Notes: generated by a model not told the origin, from the sequence alone. A DNA stretch of 64,000 bases from Nocardia wallacei (GCF_014466955.1 NZ_AP023396.1:3658001-3722000), one strand, 5' to 3'. Numbered from the stretch's first letter, positions 1 to 8,561 are shown. A program made the numbers and translations.

Positions 1-43
1 CGGCGGCTTCGTCGGTGAACGGCGGCACGGGTGGACGGGTCAT
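1..43 (-). CDS. DUF1348 / NTF2-like family protein, N-terminus only (runs off the window)
   Basis: Read on the minus strand, ATG at 43 opens MTRPPVPPFTDEAA before the window ends. This opening (RPPxPPFT plus an acidic stretch) resembles the N-terminus of DUF1348/SnoaL-like NTF2-fold proteins. A GGAAGGAA ribosome site lies at 54-61. It is divergent from the GlxA-type regulator at 175, so it is a natural candidate target of that regulator. Only 14 codons are visible, so the family call rests on the N-terminal pattern alone. Confidence 0.5.
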   Translation of the reverse strand, partial: MTRPPVPPFTDEAA

Positions 44-174
44 GTCGGGGTGGTTCCTTCCGGTCGGCGAGCGGGTCTGCCGCATCCAGCGTCGCGTGGG
101 GCGGCCGCCGGAGCCATGTCCATCGAGACACGAATCCCACACATCAGGACACGCCGGGTTGCTACCGTCGACCC

Positions 175-1155
175 ATGGCGCACAGACAGATCGCGGTGCT
201 GGCCTTCGACGGGGTCCGGCTGCTGGACGTGACCGCGGTACTGGAGGTATTCGGCACCGCCACCACCCTCGGCGGCCGCTACGACACCGTGTTGTGCTCA
301 CCCACCGGCGAACCCGTCACCACCGCATCGGGCACCCGGCTGCTGGTCGATTCCGCCTACGACGCGATCACCCGCCCCCACACCGTGCTCGTCCCCGGCG
401 CGCCGGTCCTGCCGCACACGCCCGCCCCGGCGGCCCTGCCGGCGGCGGTGACCAGACTGTCCGGTCCCGCACGGCGGATCGCGTCGGTGTGCACCGGCGC
501 CTTCGTTCTCGCCCAGGCCGGAGTGCTGGACGGACGCCGGGCCACCACCCACTGGCGGCACACCGGCCTGCTCGCCCGCGCCTACCCGGCGATCACCGTC
601 GAACCCGACTCCATCTACGTCCGCGACGGCGCCATCATGACCTCGGCCGGTGTCAGCGCCGCCCTCGACCTGGCGCTGGCCCTGGTGGAGGAGGACGAGG
701 GCGCGGCACTGGCCCGCGAGGTGGCGCGCGACCTCGTGGTGTTCCTGCAGCGCCCCGGCGGCCAATCGCAGTTCTCCGTGGCCTCGCGCACCCCGCGACC
801 CCGCCGCGACGAACTGCGCACGGTCCTCGAGTCGGTGCTCGCCGACCCCGCCCACCATTCCCTGTCGGCCATGGCGGCCCGCGCCGGAGTCAGCGGACGG
901 CACCTCACGCGCCTGTTCCGCGACGAATTGTCCACCACCCCAGCCGCTTTCGTGGAGTCGGCCCGCCTCGAGGCGGCCCGGGCCATGCTGGAGTCCGGTG
1001 AATCGGTCACCGCGGCGGCCCACCGCTGCGGCCTGGGCAGCGACGAGTCCCTGCGCCGCGCCTTCCTCCGCCACCTGGGCATCACCCCGTCGGCCTACCG
1101 GGCCCGATTCCGCACCGCGGCGCGCGCCGCACCACCGGCTCAGCGCAGCGCGTAA
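175..1155 (+). CDS. GlxA/FtrA-type AraC-family transcriptional regulator with DJ-1/PfpI domain
   Basis: A 326-residue cytoplasmic regulator. Residues about 5-170 form a DJ-1/PfpI-like amidotransferase fold with the elbow ASVCTGAF (Cys106). Residues about 225-320 are an AraC double helix-turn-helix (SAMAARAGVSGRHLTRLF, then a second helix pair ending in GITPSAYRARF). The start at 175 fits the first conserved strand (IAVLAFDGV) and has TACCGT at 163-168 followed by a 6-nt spacer, a leaderless arrangement. The longer frame from 31 has no matching upstream sequence. It is divergent from the DUF1348 gene. The 3' end overlaps the convergent folate gene by 16 bp. Confidence 0.88.
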   Translation: MAHRQIAVLAFDGVRLLDVTAVLEVFGTATTLGGRYDTVLCSPTGEPVTTASGTRLLVDSAYDAITRPHTVLVPGAPVLPHTPAPAALPAAVTRLSGPARRIASVCTGAFVLAQAGVLDGRRATTHWRHTGLLARAYPAITVEPDSIYVRDGAIMTSAGVSAALDLALALVEEDEGAALAREVARDLVVFLQRPGGQSQFSVASRTPRPRRDELRTVLESVLADPAHHSLSAMAARAGVSGRHLTRLFRDELSTTPAAFVESARLEAARAMLESGESVTAAAHRCGLGSDESLRRAFLRHLGITPSAYRARFRTAARAAPPAQRSA

Positions 1156-1856
1156 CGCGCGGCCAGCGCCGGAATGGCGGCGATCTTGTCCCGCGGCAGC
1201 CGATCCCACTGCAGCCCGGCGGGCCGGTACGGCTCCACACAGCGGATCACCGCCTCCGGCGTCACGATCAGATCCAGCCGGCAGTCGTGCTCGGCCTCGG
1301 GTAACTCCCCGTCGACCACCTGCAGCCGGTGCACCGTCGTCGCGATGAGCGTGCGTTCGTCGATCAGCCCGACCTCCTGCAGCAACGCGATCTCGATATC
1401 GGAGTAGCCCGCACCCTTCCCCAGCCGCGCGCCCCGCCGATTCACCGCGACACTGCCCAGCACGATCAGATCGATCGGCAGCATCTCGTCGACCTCCACA
1501 TTGCGCGCGACCCGCGCCGCGGTGTCCTTGCGCGCCGCCTCCGCGGCGGGCACCGGCAGCCGCCGCGGATCGAGCAGATAGAACGGCTTCGGCGCGGCGA
1601 GGCGCGGACAGGCCATGTAGATCAGCTTCCCCGCGTCCAGCGCCCGCCGCCGCACCGGGAACTGCGCGGTGTCGGGCACCGTGGTGAGCACCCGCGCCGA
1701 CGACCACTCGGGCACACCGGCCAGCCGATCGGCAGCGGCCGCCGCCCCCGCGAACTCGGGAATGTTGTACGGCGCACCCGGCGGCACCACCCCCTCCCGC
1801 TCCAGCAACGACCAGATGCGTTCGCGCGCAGCCTGTTTCGCCTCATCGACACTCAC
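1140..1856 (-). CDS. 5-formyltetrahydrofolate cyclo-ligase family protein
   Basis: A 238-residue member of the 5-FTHF cyclo-ligase family, which makes 5,10-methenyl-THF from folinic acid using ATP. The family's C-terminal core is visible: IVLGSVAVNRRGARLGKG followed by GYSDIE. The N-terminal basic helix (AKQAARERIW) is also typical. GTG at 1856 is chosen because GAGGAG lies 7 nt upstream; the frame is open further upstream but that part has biased, non-family sequence. It is transcribed toward the GlxA-type gene and overlaps its end by 16 bp. Some family members act on other substrates, so the exact reaction is inferred. Confidence 0.82.
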   Translation of the reverse strand: MSVDEAKQAARERIWSLLEREGVVPPGAPYNIPEFAGAAAAADRLAGVPEWSSARVLTTVPDTAQFPVRRRALDAGKLIYMACPRLAAPKPFYLLDPRRLPVPAAEAARKDTAARVARNVEVDEMLPIDLIVLGSVAVNRRGARLGKGAGYSDIEIALLQEVGLIDERTLIATTVHRLQVVDGELPEAEHDCRLDLIVTPEAVIRCVEPYRPAGLQWDRLPRDKIAAIPALAARYALR

Positions 1857-1927
1857 TGCGCCACTCCTCGTCTCGTAGCCGTCGGCACCCCCGCGGCGGT
1901 CCGCTGCTCGAGCGGCACACGGGTCGC

Positions 1928-2257
1928 TCAGCCCGCTCGCCGCGCCGCGTGCAACCGGGCCAGCGCCATGCGAGCCTCGGCGCGGGAGATGAGCTGATCG
2001 TCGTCGAGTTCGGCGATGGCCGCCTCCAGCCATTCGCGCACCAGGGTGGACAGCCCGATACCGCGTTCACCGGCCAGCTCCTTCAGCCGCGCGTGCAGAC
2101 GCAGCGGCAGCCGGATCGAACTGGTGATCATGATGTCCTCGTCCGGCCGCAGCGGCGGCGGCACCTGGTCCGCGGGCACCGGGCCGTCACCGAAGGCCAG
2201 CCGGTCCATGAACGCCGTGACCTCCTGCGGGGTGGATGGTAAGTCCTTGTCGCTCAT
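1928..2257 (-). CDS. Ribbon-helix-helix (BrnA/CopG-like) antitoxin
   Basis: A 109-residue protein. Its middle (SSIRLPLRLHARLKELAGE then GLSTLVREWLEAAI) is a ribbon-helix-helix DNA-binding unit: a beta strand with alternating residues, then two helices with a GxS turn. Its ATG overlaps the stop of the upstream BrnT-like toxin by 4 bp (ATGA, 2254-2257), so the pair is translationally coupled. In known BrnTA modules the antitoxin binds the toxin and represses the shared promoter. The 16-bp palindrome at 2540-2555 is the obvious operator. Confidence 0.8.
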   Translation of the reverse strand: MSDKDLPSTPQEVTAFMDRLAFGDGPVPADQVPPPLRPDEDIMITSSIRLPLRLHARLKELAGERGIGLSTLVREWLEAAIAELDDDQLISRAEARMALARLHAARRAG

Positions 2258-2532
2258 CGCCGGTTCTCCTGTTCCCACTGTTCGAACACCCTCAACTCGT
2301 CGGCGCGCATCTCGCGGGCGCCGATGATCAGCCACGTCCAGCTGTCCTGCCGCCGCGCGGCGACGATGAGCGGGCGACCGGCGTCGGTGCGGCCCCACAG
2401 CGTGAGCACCGCGACGCTGCCGTCGGCGGCCCACCGCGGCCAGCGCCGCGTGCTCGCGAGAATCTGCCGAACCTCCGAGGTCTCGATGCCGATCAGGTGA
2501 GCCATCGCCCAATCAGGCCACTCGAAACCCAT
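2254..2532 (-). CDS. BrnT-like toxin (RelE-fold ribonuclease family)
   Basis: A 92-residue protein with the BrnT pattern: an N-terminal FEWPDWAMAHL helix where the family has a W-D-x-N-x-x-H-like start, a central strand ending GRPLIVAARR, and the diagnostic closing block LIIGAREMRADELRVFEQW, comparable to ITAREM..ERRRY. BrnT toxins are small RelE-fold RNases neutralised by an RHH antitoxin, and the toxin-first gene order fits. The ATG at 2532 has no Shine-Dalgarno sequence but has TAGTAT (2544-2539) 6 nt upstream, so it is probably leaderless. Toxicity is inferred. Confidence 0.72.
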   Translation of the reverse strand: MGFEWPDWAMAHLIGIETSEVRQILASTRRWPRWAADGSVAVLTLWGRTDAGRPLIVAARRQDSWTWLIIGAREMRADELRVFEQWEQENRR

Positions 2533-2537
2533 GACCC

Positions 2538-2555
2538 GATACTACGCGCGTAGTA
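2538..2555 (-). promoter_or_regulatory. Palindromic operator overlapping the -10 of the BrnT/RHH pair
   Basis: TACTACGCGCGTAGTA (2540-2555) is a perfect 16-bp palindrome. Its edge supplies a -10 hexamer TAGTAT (2544-2539) exactly 6 nt before the toxin ATG. A repressor bound here would occlude the promoter, as expected for RHH antitoxin autoregulation. The binding protein is inferred. Confidence 0.7.
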
Positions 2556-2651
2556 ACCCCAGTTCGAGGGGTCGACCAGCACCGCCGGGGGCGCACCCGC
2601 CGCAATCCCGCAGCCGATGCGCCCCGGCAGCCGATGCCCCGCCCCGCGCGC

Positions 2652-3851
2652 TCAGCCCTCGAACAGCGACTGCCCCACATACCCGCGCGCATCCGCCACA
2701 CCCGGCGGCACCGCGAACACCGCCGACCCGATCGGCGTCGTCCAGGTATTCAGCGCGTCGAACTCGGCCAGCCGCCGCTGCACCGGCAGAAACTGCGCCT
2801 CGACATCACGCTGATACGCGGCGAACAACAACCCCGAATTCGACGTCGACCCCGGCGCGGGCGGATCGTCGTAGTTGTAGCCGCGCCGCAGGAACCGCTC
2901 ACCGGCACTGGTGTGATGCGCCCGCGCGATATGCGCCGACGGCGGAATCACCGGAATACCGAACCGATCCACCGCCGCGAAATCCGGCTCATCGAACTCC
3001 CCACCGCCCGTCAGCGGCGCCCCCGTCGCGATCCGGCGGCCCACACTCAACTCCCGCCCGTCGGCATCGAGTTCGTCCCAGGTGTCGAGATTCATCGCGA
3101 TCCGCCGCAGCACCAGCGACGTGCCACCGGCCAGCCACGCCCGCGCACCGCCGTCGTCCCACACCAGCCGATCGAACTCGGCGCTGCCCGGCACGAGATT
3201 CACCGTGCCGTCCACCTGACCCATCAGATTGCGCATCGTCTGCCCGCGCGGCGCATCGCGGAACCCGCGCTGCACCCACCGCACCGACACCAGCGACGCC
3301 ACACTCTTGGACAACACCCGCACCGCATGCGACACCGTCGTCACCTCATCCGCGCAGACCTGCAACAGCAGATCACCCGCACACCACGCCGGATCCAGGC
3401 GATCGATGCCGAAACCCGGCAGCGGCCGCAGCCACGACGGCCGCGCCGACTCCAGCCCCGCGACCGTGAACAGGCCCGGACCGAACCCGATCGTCACCGT
3501 CAGCCGCGCCGGCCGCGCCGCCAACTCCGGCTCGGTATCGGCGAGCGCCGGCCGCCCCGCGGTCAACCGCCCGGCATCACCGGACCAGATCCGCAGCAAC
3601 CCCGTGATATCCGCGCGCCCGGTCCCCGGCTTCAGATCGAAACCGACGAACGCCGCGTGCCGCTGCGGCACGGTCGCGACCCCGCCCTGATGCAGACCGT
3701 AGAACGGCTCCACCGCCAGACCCGAATCCGCCTCGGGCCGAGCCTGTCCCGCCCGCGCCGCACCCCAGCCGATCCCCGCGACACCCGCCGCCCCCGCCGC
3801 GGCGGCGCCCCCACCGAGCAGACGCCGCCGCGACACTCTCGACTCAGCCAC
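2652..3851 (-). CDS. Tat-exported DyP-type heme peroxidase
   Basis: A 399-residue dye-decolorizing peroxidase. The N-terminus carries a twin-arginine signal (SRRRLLGGG followed by an Ala-rich h-region), so it is exported folded with heme. Family markers: GQVDGT (the GxxDG distal Asp motif), IPPSAHIARAHH (heme-ligand His region) and LVLRRIAMNLDTW (conserved Arg). GTG at 3851 is used: it overlaps the stop of the PCuAC gene by 8 bp and places the Tat motif near the N-terminus. It sits in an operon with the copper lipoprotein and membrane protein upstream. The physiological substrate is unknown. Confidence 0.88.
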   Translation of the reverse strand: MAESRVSRRRLLGGGAAAAGAAGVAGIGWGAARAGQARPEADSGLAVEPFYGLHQGGVATVPQRHAAFVGFDLKPGTGRADITGLLRIWSGDAGRLTAGRPALADTEPELAARPARLTVTIGFGPGLFTVAGLESARPSWLRPLPGFGIDRLDPAWCAGDLLLQVCADEVTTVSHAVRVLSKSVASLVSVRWVQRGFRDAPRGQTMRNLMGQVDGTVNLVPGSAEFDRLVWDDGGARAWLAGGTSLVLRRIAMNLDTWDELDADGRELSVGRRIATGAPLTGGGEFDEPDFAAVDRFGIPVIPPSAHIARAHHTSAGERFLRRGYNYDDPPAPGSTSNSGLLFAAYQRDVEAQFLPVQRRLAEFDALNTWTTPIGSAVFAVPPGVADARGYVGQSLFEG

Positions 3852-4365
3852 CGTGCCCGGCCGGGCTCGCGTCGGGCACGTAGTTCTCCTTGTTGCCCGG
3901 GAAATCACGCACCCGAGCGGTGAACGTCGTACTCGAACCATCCGCGAACTTCACCGTCACCGGCACCTCCGCACCGGTCCGCAACGGCCCCGTCAGATCC
4001 ATGAACATCAGATGATCCGCACCCGGCGCCAACGCCACCTTCCCATGCGCCGGCACCACCAGGCCACCGGCCTTGGGCCGCATCATCTTCTGCCCGTCCA
4101 GACCCACCGTCTCGTGAATCTCCATCCGCGCCGACGCCGGACTGGTCGCGTCGACGATGCGCGCCTCGGCATCCGACGCATTGGCGATCTCGCCGAACGC
4201 CGCCGACATGCCCTGATCGGCCGCCTTGATCCACTGATCGGAAATCGCCACCGCCGCCGCCTGCGACACCGGCGCCGCGCCGTCACCCGAGGAACATCCG
4301 GCCGACAGCGGAACCGCCAGCGCCACAGCCACACCGGCCACGCGCGAAAAGCTGAGAACAGACAT
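3844..4365 (-). CDS. PCu(A)C-type periplasmic copper chaperone lipoprotein
   Basis: A 173-residue lipoprotein with lipobox LSAGC (Cys24). The PCuAC (DUF461) copper-binding pattern is present: MEIHE, then MM in GQKMMRP, then AHGK and HLMFMDL, supplying the spaced His/Met ligands for Cu(I). Such proteins deliver copper outside the membrane, classically to cytochrome oxidase. A C-terminal AGHGG tail adds a His. The ATG has AAGGAG upstream. The stop overlaps the DyP start, so the two proteins are co-translated; pairing a copper chaperone with a peroxidase suggests a shared copper or redox-stress role (inference). Confidence 0.88.
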   Translation of the reverse strand: MSVLSFSRVAGVAVALAVPLSAGCSSGDGAAPVSQAAAVAISDQWIKAADQGMSAAFGEIANASDAEARIVDATSPASARMEIHETVGLDGQKMMRPKAGGLVVPAHGKVALAPGADHLMFMDLTGPLRTGAEVPVTVKFADGSSTTFTARVRDFPGNKENYVPDASPAGHGG

Positions 4366-4534
4366 GAGAAAACTCCTTGTCGAGGTGAGGGAGGATCACC
4401 GTCCGCGCCGGGCGCACGACCTGCCGCCGCGCACCCCATGCCGAGACGCACCACCTGCACGCGCTCAGCACCGAACAGCACGCAACCGCGCACTGTCGAA
4501 CAGCGCGCAACCGCGCACTGTCGAACACAGTGCC
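4366..4534. repeat. Tandem 25-bp repeat upstream of the PCuAC gene
   Basis: Two adjacent copies of a 25-bp unit (4472-4496 and 4497-4521) differ at a single base; each starts CGAACAGC and ends GCGCACTGT. A 6-bp start of a third copy follows at 4522. The array lies 107-156 bp upstream of the PCuAC start, where operator or leader elements would be. No coding potential was recognised. Confidence 0.7.
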
Positions 4535-5098
4535 TCAGGCAACCACGCCCGCGAAACGGTGAGAGAAAGGAAGAACGCCCGCACCCCGCGGCGGCCCCCG
4601 CCGCCCGACCCCCGAACTCCACAGCAGACGCCTAGCCGAGACAACACGAACACCCTCGACCACCCGCCACACCGCAGCGGCAACGGCCGGAACCGCCCCC
4701 AGCGCCACCACCAGCCGCCGCACCCTCGACAGCACCCGGCCCAGCGCCACCTCGGCGCCACGAATCAGCAACGCCCCCACCGGAATCGCCACCAGATGCG
4801 CGACCAGCATCGCCGGAGCGAACCCCGGCCGATGACAATGCTCCGGCGCCACCGACAGCGCGGCATGCCCGACCGCCTGCCCCGCCCCCAGCAACACCAT
4901 CAACCGCGCCAACCCGGTACCCACCGAGGCGACCAGCACACCCGTCAGCGCACACGCCGCCACCAGCAGCGGCACCGCGGCCGAATCCACCGGCACCGCA
5001 CCGCCGCCCAACGCGTGCGCCGCGACGCTCACCGCCCCCGACGCGGCCCCGACCGACGCACCACGCAACCGCGCCGCAGGATCCATCGTCGACCGCAC
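4535..5098 (-). CDS. Actinobacterial membrane protein of the copper/DyP operon
   Basis: A 187-residue hydrophobic protein with about four membrane segments (AVPLLVAACALTGVLVASV, ARLMVLLGAGQAVGHAALSV, PAMLVAHLVAIPVGALLI, VALGAVPAVAAAVWRVV) and a His-containing loop (PEHCHRP) that could bind metal. GTG at 5098 is preferred because TAGGAT (5110-5105) lies 6 nt upstream, a leaderless start; an ATG at 5086 is the alternative. It precedes the PCuAC and DyP genes on the same strand. The function is unknown; a role in copper handling is inferred only from position and the loop. Confidence 0.65.
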   Translation of the reverse strand: MRSTMDPAARLRGASVGAASGAVSVAAHALGGGAVPVDSAAVPLLVAACALTGVLVASVGTGLARLMVLLGAGQAVGHAALSVAPEHCHRPGFAPAMLVAHLVAIPVGALLIRGAEVALGRVLSRVRRLVVALGAVPAVAAAVWRVVEGVRVVSARRLLWSSGVGRRGPPRGAGVLPFSHRFAGVVA

Positions 5099-5208
5099 CC
5101 GCTCATCCTAAGGTCCGCGCCGGCCCGCTCCACCCGCCGGGACCGTGGCCCTGCCCACACCGCACGCCGGCCACCACCACACCACGGCATCAGTCCGAAC
5201 CGGCGGCA

Positions 5209-5997
5209 TCAGTCCGAAACCGGCAGCAACCCCGGACGTTTCGCGGTCAACTCCGCCCCCGACGACACCCCACGCAACCGCCGCCCGATCCACGGCGCCA
5301 TATGAAACGCCACCCACCGCAACTCCGCCGCCACCGACTCCGCCAACTCCCGCCGCACCGGCGGCAACGGCTGCCGCCACCCACCGTCGGCACCCGGCAC
5401 ACCCAGCCTGTCCGCCACCGCCCGCGCCACCAGATCATGACCCAGCGGATTGAGATGCAACCGATCCTCCGCCCACACCCGCCGATCCGTCGTCGCGGCC
5501 ACCGGCTCGAAATCCACCAGCAGCACCCCCGGCCGCCGCGCCAACTCCCGCATCCGCGCATTCATCGCCCGCACCCGCGCCGACAACGGCCGCACGATCG
5601 GCGCGACCCCACCGATATCCGGAAACGTGAACGTCACCACCCGCGCCCCCACACCCGTCAGCGCCGCGAACATCGCATCGATATCCGCCAGCACCGCCTC
5701 CTGATCGAACCGCGGCCGAATCAGATCGTTCATCCCCGCCACCACCGCCGCCAGATCCGGCACCAGCGCCACCGCCGGACCCAACTGCTCCGCCCGGATC
5801 TGCGCCGCCCGCCGACCCCGCACCGCCAGATTCGCATACATCAACTCCGGACACGACTCCGCCAGCAGACCCGCCAGCCGATCGGCCCAGCCCCGATGCC
5901 CACCCCGGCCGTCCGGATCACCGATACCCTCGGTCTGACTGTCACCCAACGCGACGAAACGCCCGACCGGCCGCGCCACTGCGATATCCGACGTCAC
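5209..5997 (-). CDS. SGNH/GDSL-family hydrolase
   Basis: A 262-residue SGNH hydrolase. Block I is VALGDSQTEGIGD (nucleophile Ser), block III includes VVAGMNDLIRP (the G-x-N-D motif), and block V is DRLHLNPLGH (catalytic Asp/His). Such enzymes are esterases or lipases on acyl or sugar-ester substrates. There is no signal peptide, so it is probably cytoplasmic. GTG at 5997 is preceded by GGGAGG, better than the open frame upstream. The substrate cannot be read from sequence. Confidence 0.88.
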   Translation of the reverse strand: MTSDIAVARPVGRFVALGDSQTEGIGDPDGRGGHRGWADRLAGLLAESCPELMYANLAVRGRRAAQIRAEQLGPAVALVPDLAAVVAGMNDLIRPRFDQEAVLADIDAMFAALTGVGARVVTFTFPDIGGVAPIVRPLSARVRAMNARMRELARRPGVLLVDFEPVAATTDRRVWAEDRLHLNPLGHDLVARAVADRLGVPGADGGWRQPLPPVRRELAESVAAELRWVAFHMAPWIGRRLRGVSSGAELTAKRPGLLPVSD

Positions 5998-6093
5998 CTG
6001 CACCTCCCGCGAAGCCCCTGCGGCACGACATCGTACGACCGCCGCGCGAACAACGCGGATACACCGGCACACCAACGCATGACGGAAACCGAC

Positions 6094-6603
6094 TCAGAGC
6101 AACTCCAGCTCCGCCGCCCGCAGATCCTCCGGGAACACATACCGCCGCAACGCCCAGAACCGGAACGCCATCGCCAACAGCACACCCAGAATCTGCCCGG
6201 TGACGAAATTCGCCACCGCCTGCGTCGCCGCACTCACCCGCGGCACCCGGATATCGAACACATACAGCGAAATCGCCTGCGGAACCAACGTCACCGCGAT
6301 ACCCAGCGCGCTCACCGCGAAGAACAACGCCGCCTCATGATGGCGCTGCCGCCCGCCCCGCGCACTGAACGACCACTCCCGATTCAGAATGTAGGACACG
6401 ATGGTCGCGATCAGCACACCGAACGCCCGCGCCGTCAACGGCTTGTCCTGCAGCACGGTCAATTTCAGCGTGTACACCACACCGGTATCGACGAACCAGG
6501 TGACCGCACCGACCACCGCGAACTTCATCAACTCTTGATGCCGGACGAGAACAGCGCGATAGGCTTCCGGCAGCCGATCGAGGACGGGTTGCACCAGCGA
6601 CAC
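6094..6603 (-). CDS. GtrA-family membrane protein
   Basis: A 169-residue protein with four membrane segments and the GtrA layout: ELMKFAVVGAVTWFVDTGVVY at the first segment, ILNREWSFSARGG between segments, and a final segment ending RFWALRRYVF. GtrA proteins are thought to help move lipid-linked sugars across the membrane for polymer glycosylation, such as arabinogalactan-type polymers in mycobacteria. GTG at 6603 follows AAGGTGG. No glycosyltransferase is adjacent, so the pathway is open. Confidence 0.85.
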   Translation of the reverse strand: MSLVQPVLDRLPEAYRAVLVRHQELMKFAVVGAVTWFVDTGVVYTLKLTVLQDKPLTARAFGVLIATIVSYILNREWSFSARGGRQRHHEAALFFAVSALGIAVTLVPQAISLYVFDIRVPRVSAATQAVANFVTGQILGVLLAMAFRFWALRRYVFPEDLRAAELELL

Positions 6604-6666
6604 GGCACCCACCTTAACCGCGCTCGCCGCCACGCGCCGACCAGCGACCCCGCCCGGCCCCACAGC

Positions 6667-7518
6667 TCACCGCGGCGACGACCGCTCCGGCAACCCGGCC
6701 AACTCCGCGCACACCGCCGTCAAACGATCCCCGAGCGCATCGTCCTGCGCCACCCGCGACGGCGCCTTCACCCGATCCCGCTGAAAATAACAACCCGTCA
6801 CCGCCGCCGGATCCGGCGCGGAAGCCAGATACGTCAACCGCCGGCCACCCTCCTCCGCCGACACCAGGAACACCCGCTTGAACACCTCCATCACCGGCTT
6901 CGCGAACCACGGCGCGGCATCCCAGATCCCCGTCGACACCGCGCCCGGATGAAACGCGTTCACCGTCACCCCCGTCCCCGCCGACCGCCGCGCCAACTCC
7001 CGCACATACAACACATTCGCCAGCTTCGAACGGCTGTACGCCCGCTGCCCCGAATACCCACGCGCACAACCCAGATCGTCCACATCCAACGACACCCCGT
7101 AATGCATCACCGACGACGTGAACACCACCCGCGCCGGCGCACTGCGCACCAACCGCTCCAGCAACAACTCCGTCAGCAGAAAACCACCGAGATGATTGGT
7201 CGCGAACGTCGACTCCGCCCCCTCCGAGGTCTCCGTCCGCCGCCAGAAGAAGCCACCCGCGTTATTGGCCAGCACATCCAGCCGCGGACACGTCTCCAGC
7301 ACCGCGGCCGCCAGCCGCCGCACCGAATCCAGCGACGACACATCACATTCCAGCGTATCCACCGCACCGGCCCCGGCCGCCCGCACCCGCTCCGCCGTCA
7401 CCGCGAGCTTCTCCGGATTCCGCCCCACCAGCACCAGCCGATCGCCCCCCGCGGCGAGCTGCCGCGCGGCCGCCAACCCGATGCCCGACGTCGCCCCCGT
7501 GATCAGGATCGTCTTCAT
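6667..7518 (-). CDS. Short-chain dehydrogenase/reductase (retinol dehydrogenase-like)
   Basis: A 283-residue classical SDR: TGATSGIG cofactor motif near the N-terminus, NNAGGFFW, and catalytic YSRSKLANV (YxxxK). The extended C-terminus resembles retinol-dehydrogenase/WWOX-like actinobacterial SDRs that use NADP(H) on lipophilic alcohols or ketones. ATG at 7518 is preceded by GGTGGG. It is divergent from the NmrA-like gene across about 118 bp. The substrate is unknown. Confidence 0.88.
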   Translation of the reverse strand: MKTILITGATSGIGLAAARQLAAGGDRLVLVGRNPEKLAVTAERVRAAGAGAVDTLECDVSSLDSVRRLAAAVLETCPRLDVLANNAGGFFWRRTETSEGAESTFATNHLGGFLLTELLLERLVRSAPARVVFTSSVMHYGVSLDVDDLGCARGYSGQRAYSRSKLANVLYVRELARRSAGTGVTVNAFHPGAVSTGIWDAAPWFAKPVMEVFKRVFLVSAEEGGRRLTYLASAPDPAAVTGCYFQRDRVKAPSRVAQDDALGDRLTAVCAELAGLPERSSPR

Positions 7519-7636
7519 ACCCACCCACCATGCCAGATCCAGCCGCCCGGTGTACCGCACCTCGCGACCACCCCCTACCGGCACCGTTACCCGCCGAAAC
7601 GCCCTGCGCCGCAGCCCCGGCCGGTACTGTGAGCGC

Positions 7637-8500
7637 ATGGAGCCGGTACTCGTCACAGGCGCCGCCGGGGGACCGCAGGGCTCCACCGGCCGCCACCTCA
7701 CCGCCCTCCTGCTCGGCCGCGGCATCCCCGTCCGCGCCCTCGTCCACACCGACGACGACCGCACCGGCCCACTGCGCGCCCTCGGCGCCGAAGTCGTCGT
7801 CGGAGACCTGCGCGACATCGCCATCACCCGCGCCGCCCTCGACGGCGTCCAGCACGCCTACTTCACCTATCCCGTCCTCGACGGACTGGTCGACGCCGCA
7901 GGCGCATTCGCCGTCGCCGCCCGCGACGCCGGAGTCCGCCGCGCCGTCGCCGTCTCCCAACTCGCCGCCGGCCCACAGGCCCTCACCCCCCGCATGCGCC
8001 AGCACTGGGTCGCCGAGCAAATCCTCGACTGGGCCGGCATCGGCGCCATCCACCTGCGCGCCGCCGTCTTCCACGAAAACCTCGCCCGGATCGCCGACAC
8101 CGGCGACGGCACCCGCCTCACCATGCCGATGGGCCCACCCACCACCGTCCTGCCACTCATCGCCGCCACCGATGTCGCCCGCGTCGCCGCCGGACTACTC
8201 GCCGACCCCGACCGCCCCGCCGCATCCGTACTGCTGCTCACCGGCGACGTCCTCCCCATCGGCGAGGCCGCCCGCCTGCTCGGCCGCACCTACACCGACA
8301 CACCCCCGGACCACTGGCGCCGCTGGGCACTCGAGTTCTACGGCTCCGCCCACGCCGCCGAACACCTGTCGAAACTGTGGGAGATCTTCCGCCTCCTCGG
8401 CGAAGGCACCGGCCTCTACCAGGTCACTCCCGAGATCGAGAAATACGGCGGCCACCCGCCGACCACCCTCGCCCAATTCGCCGCCCACCGCTCCCGCTGA
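7637..8500 (+). CDS. NmrA-like NAD(P)-binding protein (atypical SDR)
   Basis: A 287-residue atypical SDR: N-terminal VLVTGAAGGPQGSTGRH (an expanded glycine-rich loop), then VRALVHTDDDR after strand 2 and EVVVGDLRD after strand 3. No YxxxK is seen, as is usual for NmrA-type proteins that bind NAD(P) as sensors or act as quinone reductases. The start is leaderless: TACTGT at 7625-7630, then 6 nt to the ATG. Confidence 0.83.
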   Translation: MEPVLVTGAAGGPQGSTGRHLTALLLGRGIPVRALVHTDDDRTGPLRALGAEVVVGDLRDIAITRAALDGVQHAYFTYPVLDGLVDAAGAFAVAARDAGVRRAVAVSQLAAGPQALTPRMRQHWVAEQILDWAGIGAIHLRAAVFHENLARIADTGDGTRLTMPMGPPTTVLPLIAATDVARVAAGLLADPDRPAASVLLLTGDVLPIGEAARLLGRTYTDTPPDHWRRWALEFYGSAHAAEHLSKLWEIFRLLGEGTGLYQVTPEIEKYGGHPPTTLAQFAAHRSR

Positions 8501-8510
8501 CCCACCCCGG

Positions 8511-8525
8511 TTACCTCACGGGTAA
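8511..8525. promoter_or_regulatory. Inverted repeat upstream of the XRE regulator
   Basis: TTACC-N5-GGTAA (8511-8525) lies 24 bp before a -10-like TACGAT (8549-8554), around the expected -35 position of the XRE gene. It is a plausible autoregulatory operator. This is sequence symmetry only; no factor is known. Confidence 0.4.
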
Positions 8526-8561
8526 TCGTCGCCACGCACCGGTCTCCGTACGATCGAGCAC

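Noticed and set aside
5302..7632. 776-codon plus-strand ORF
   Set aside because: Arg/His/Pro-rich shadow of the GDSL, GtrA and SDR genes on the opposite strand.
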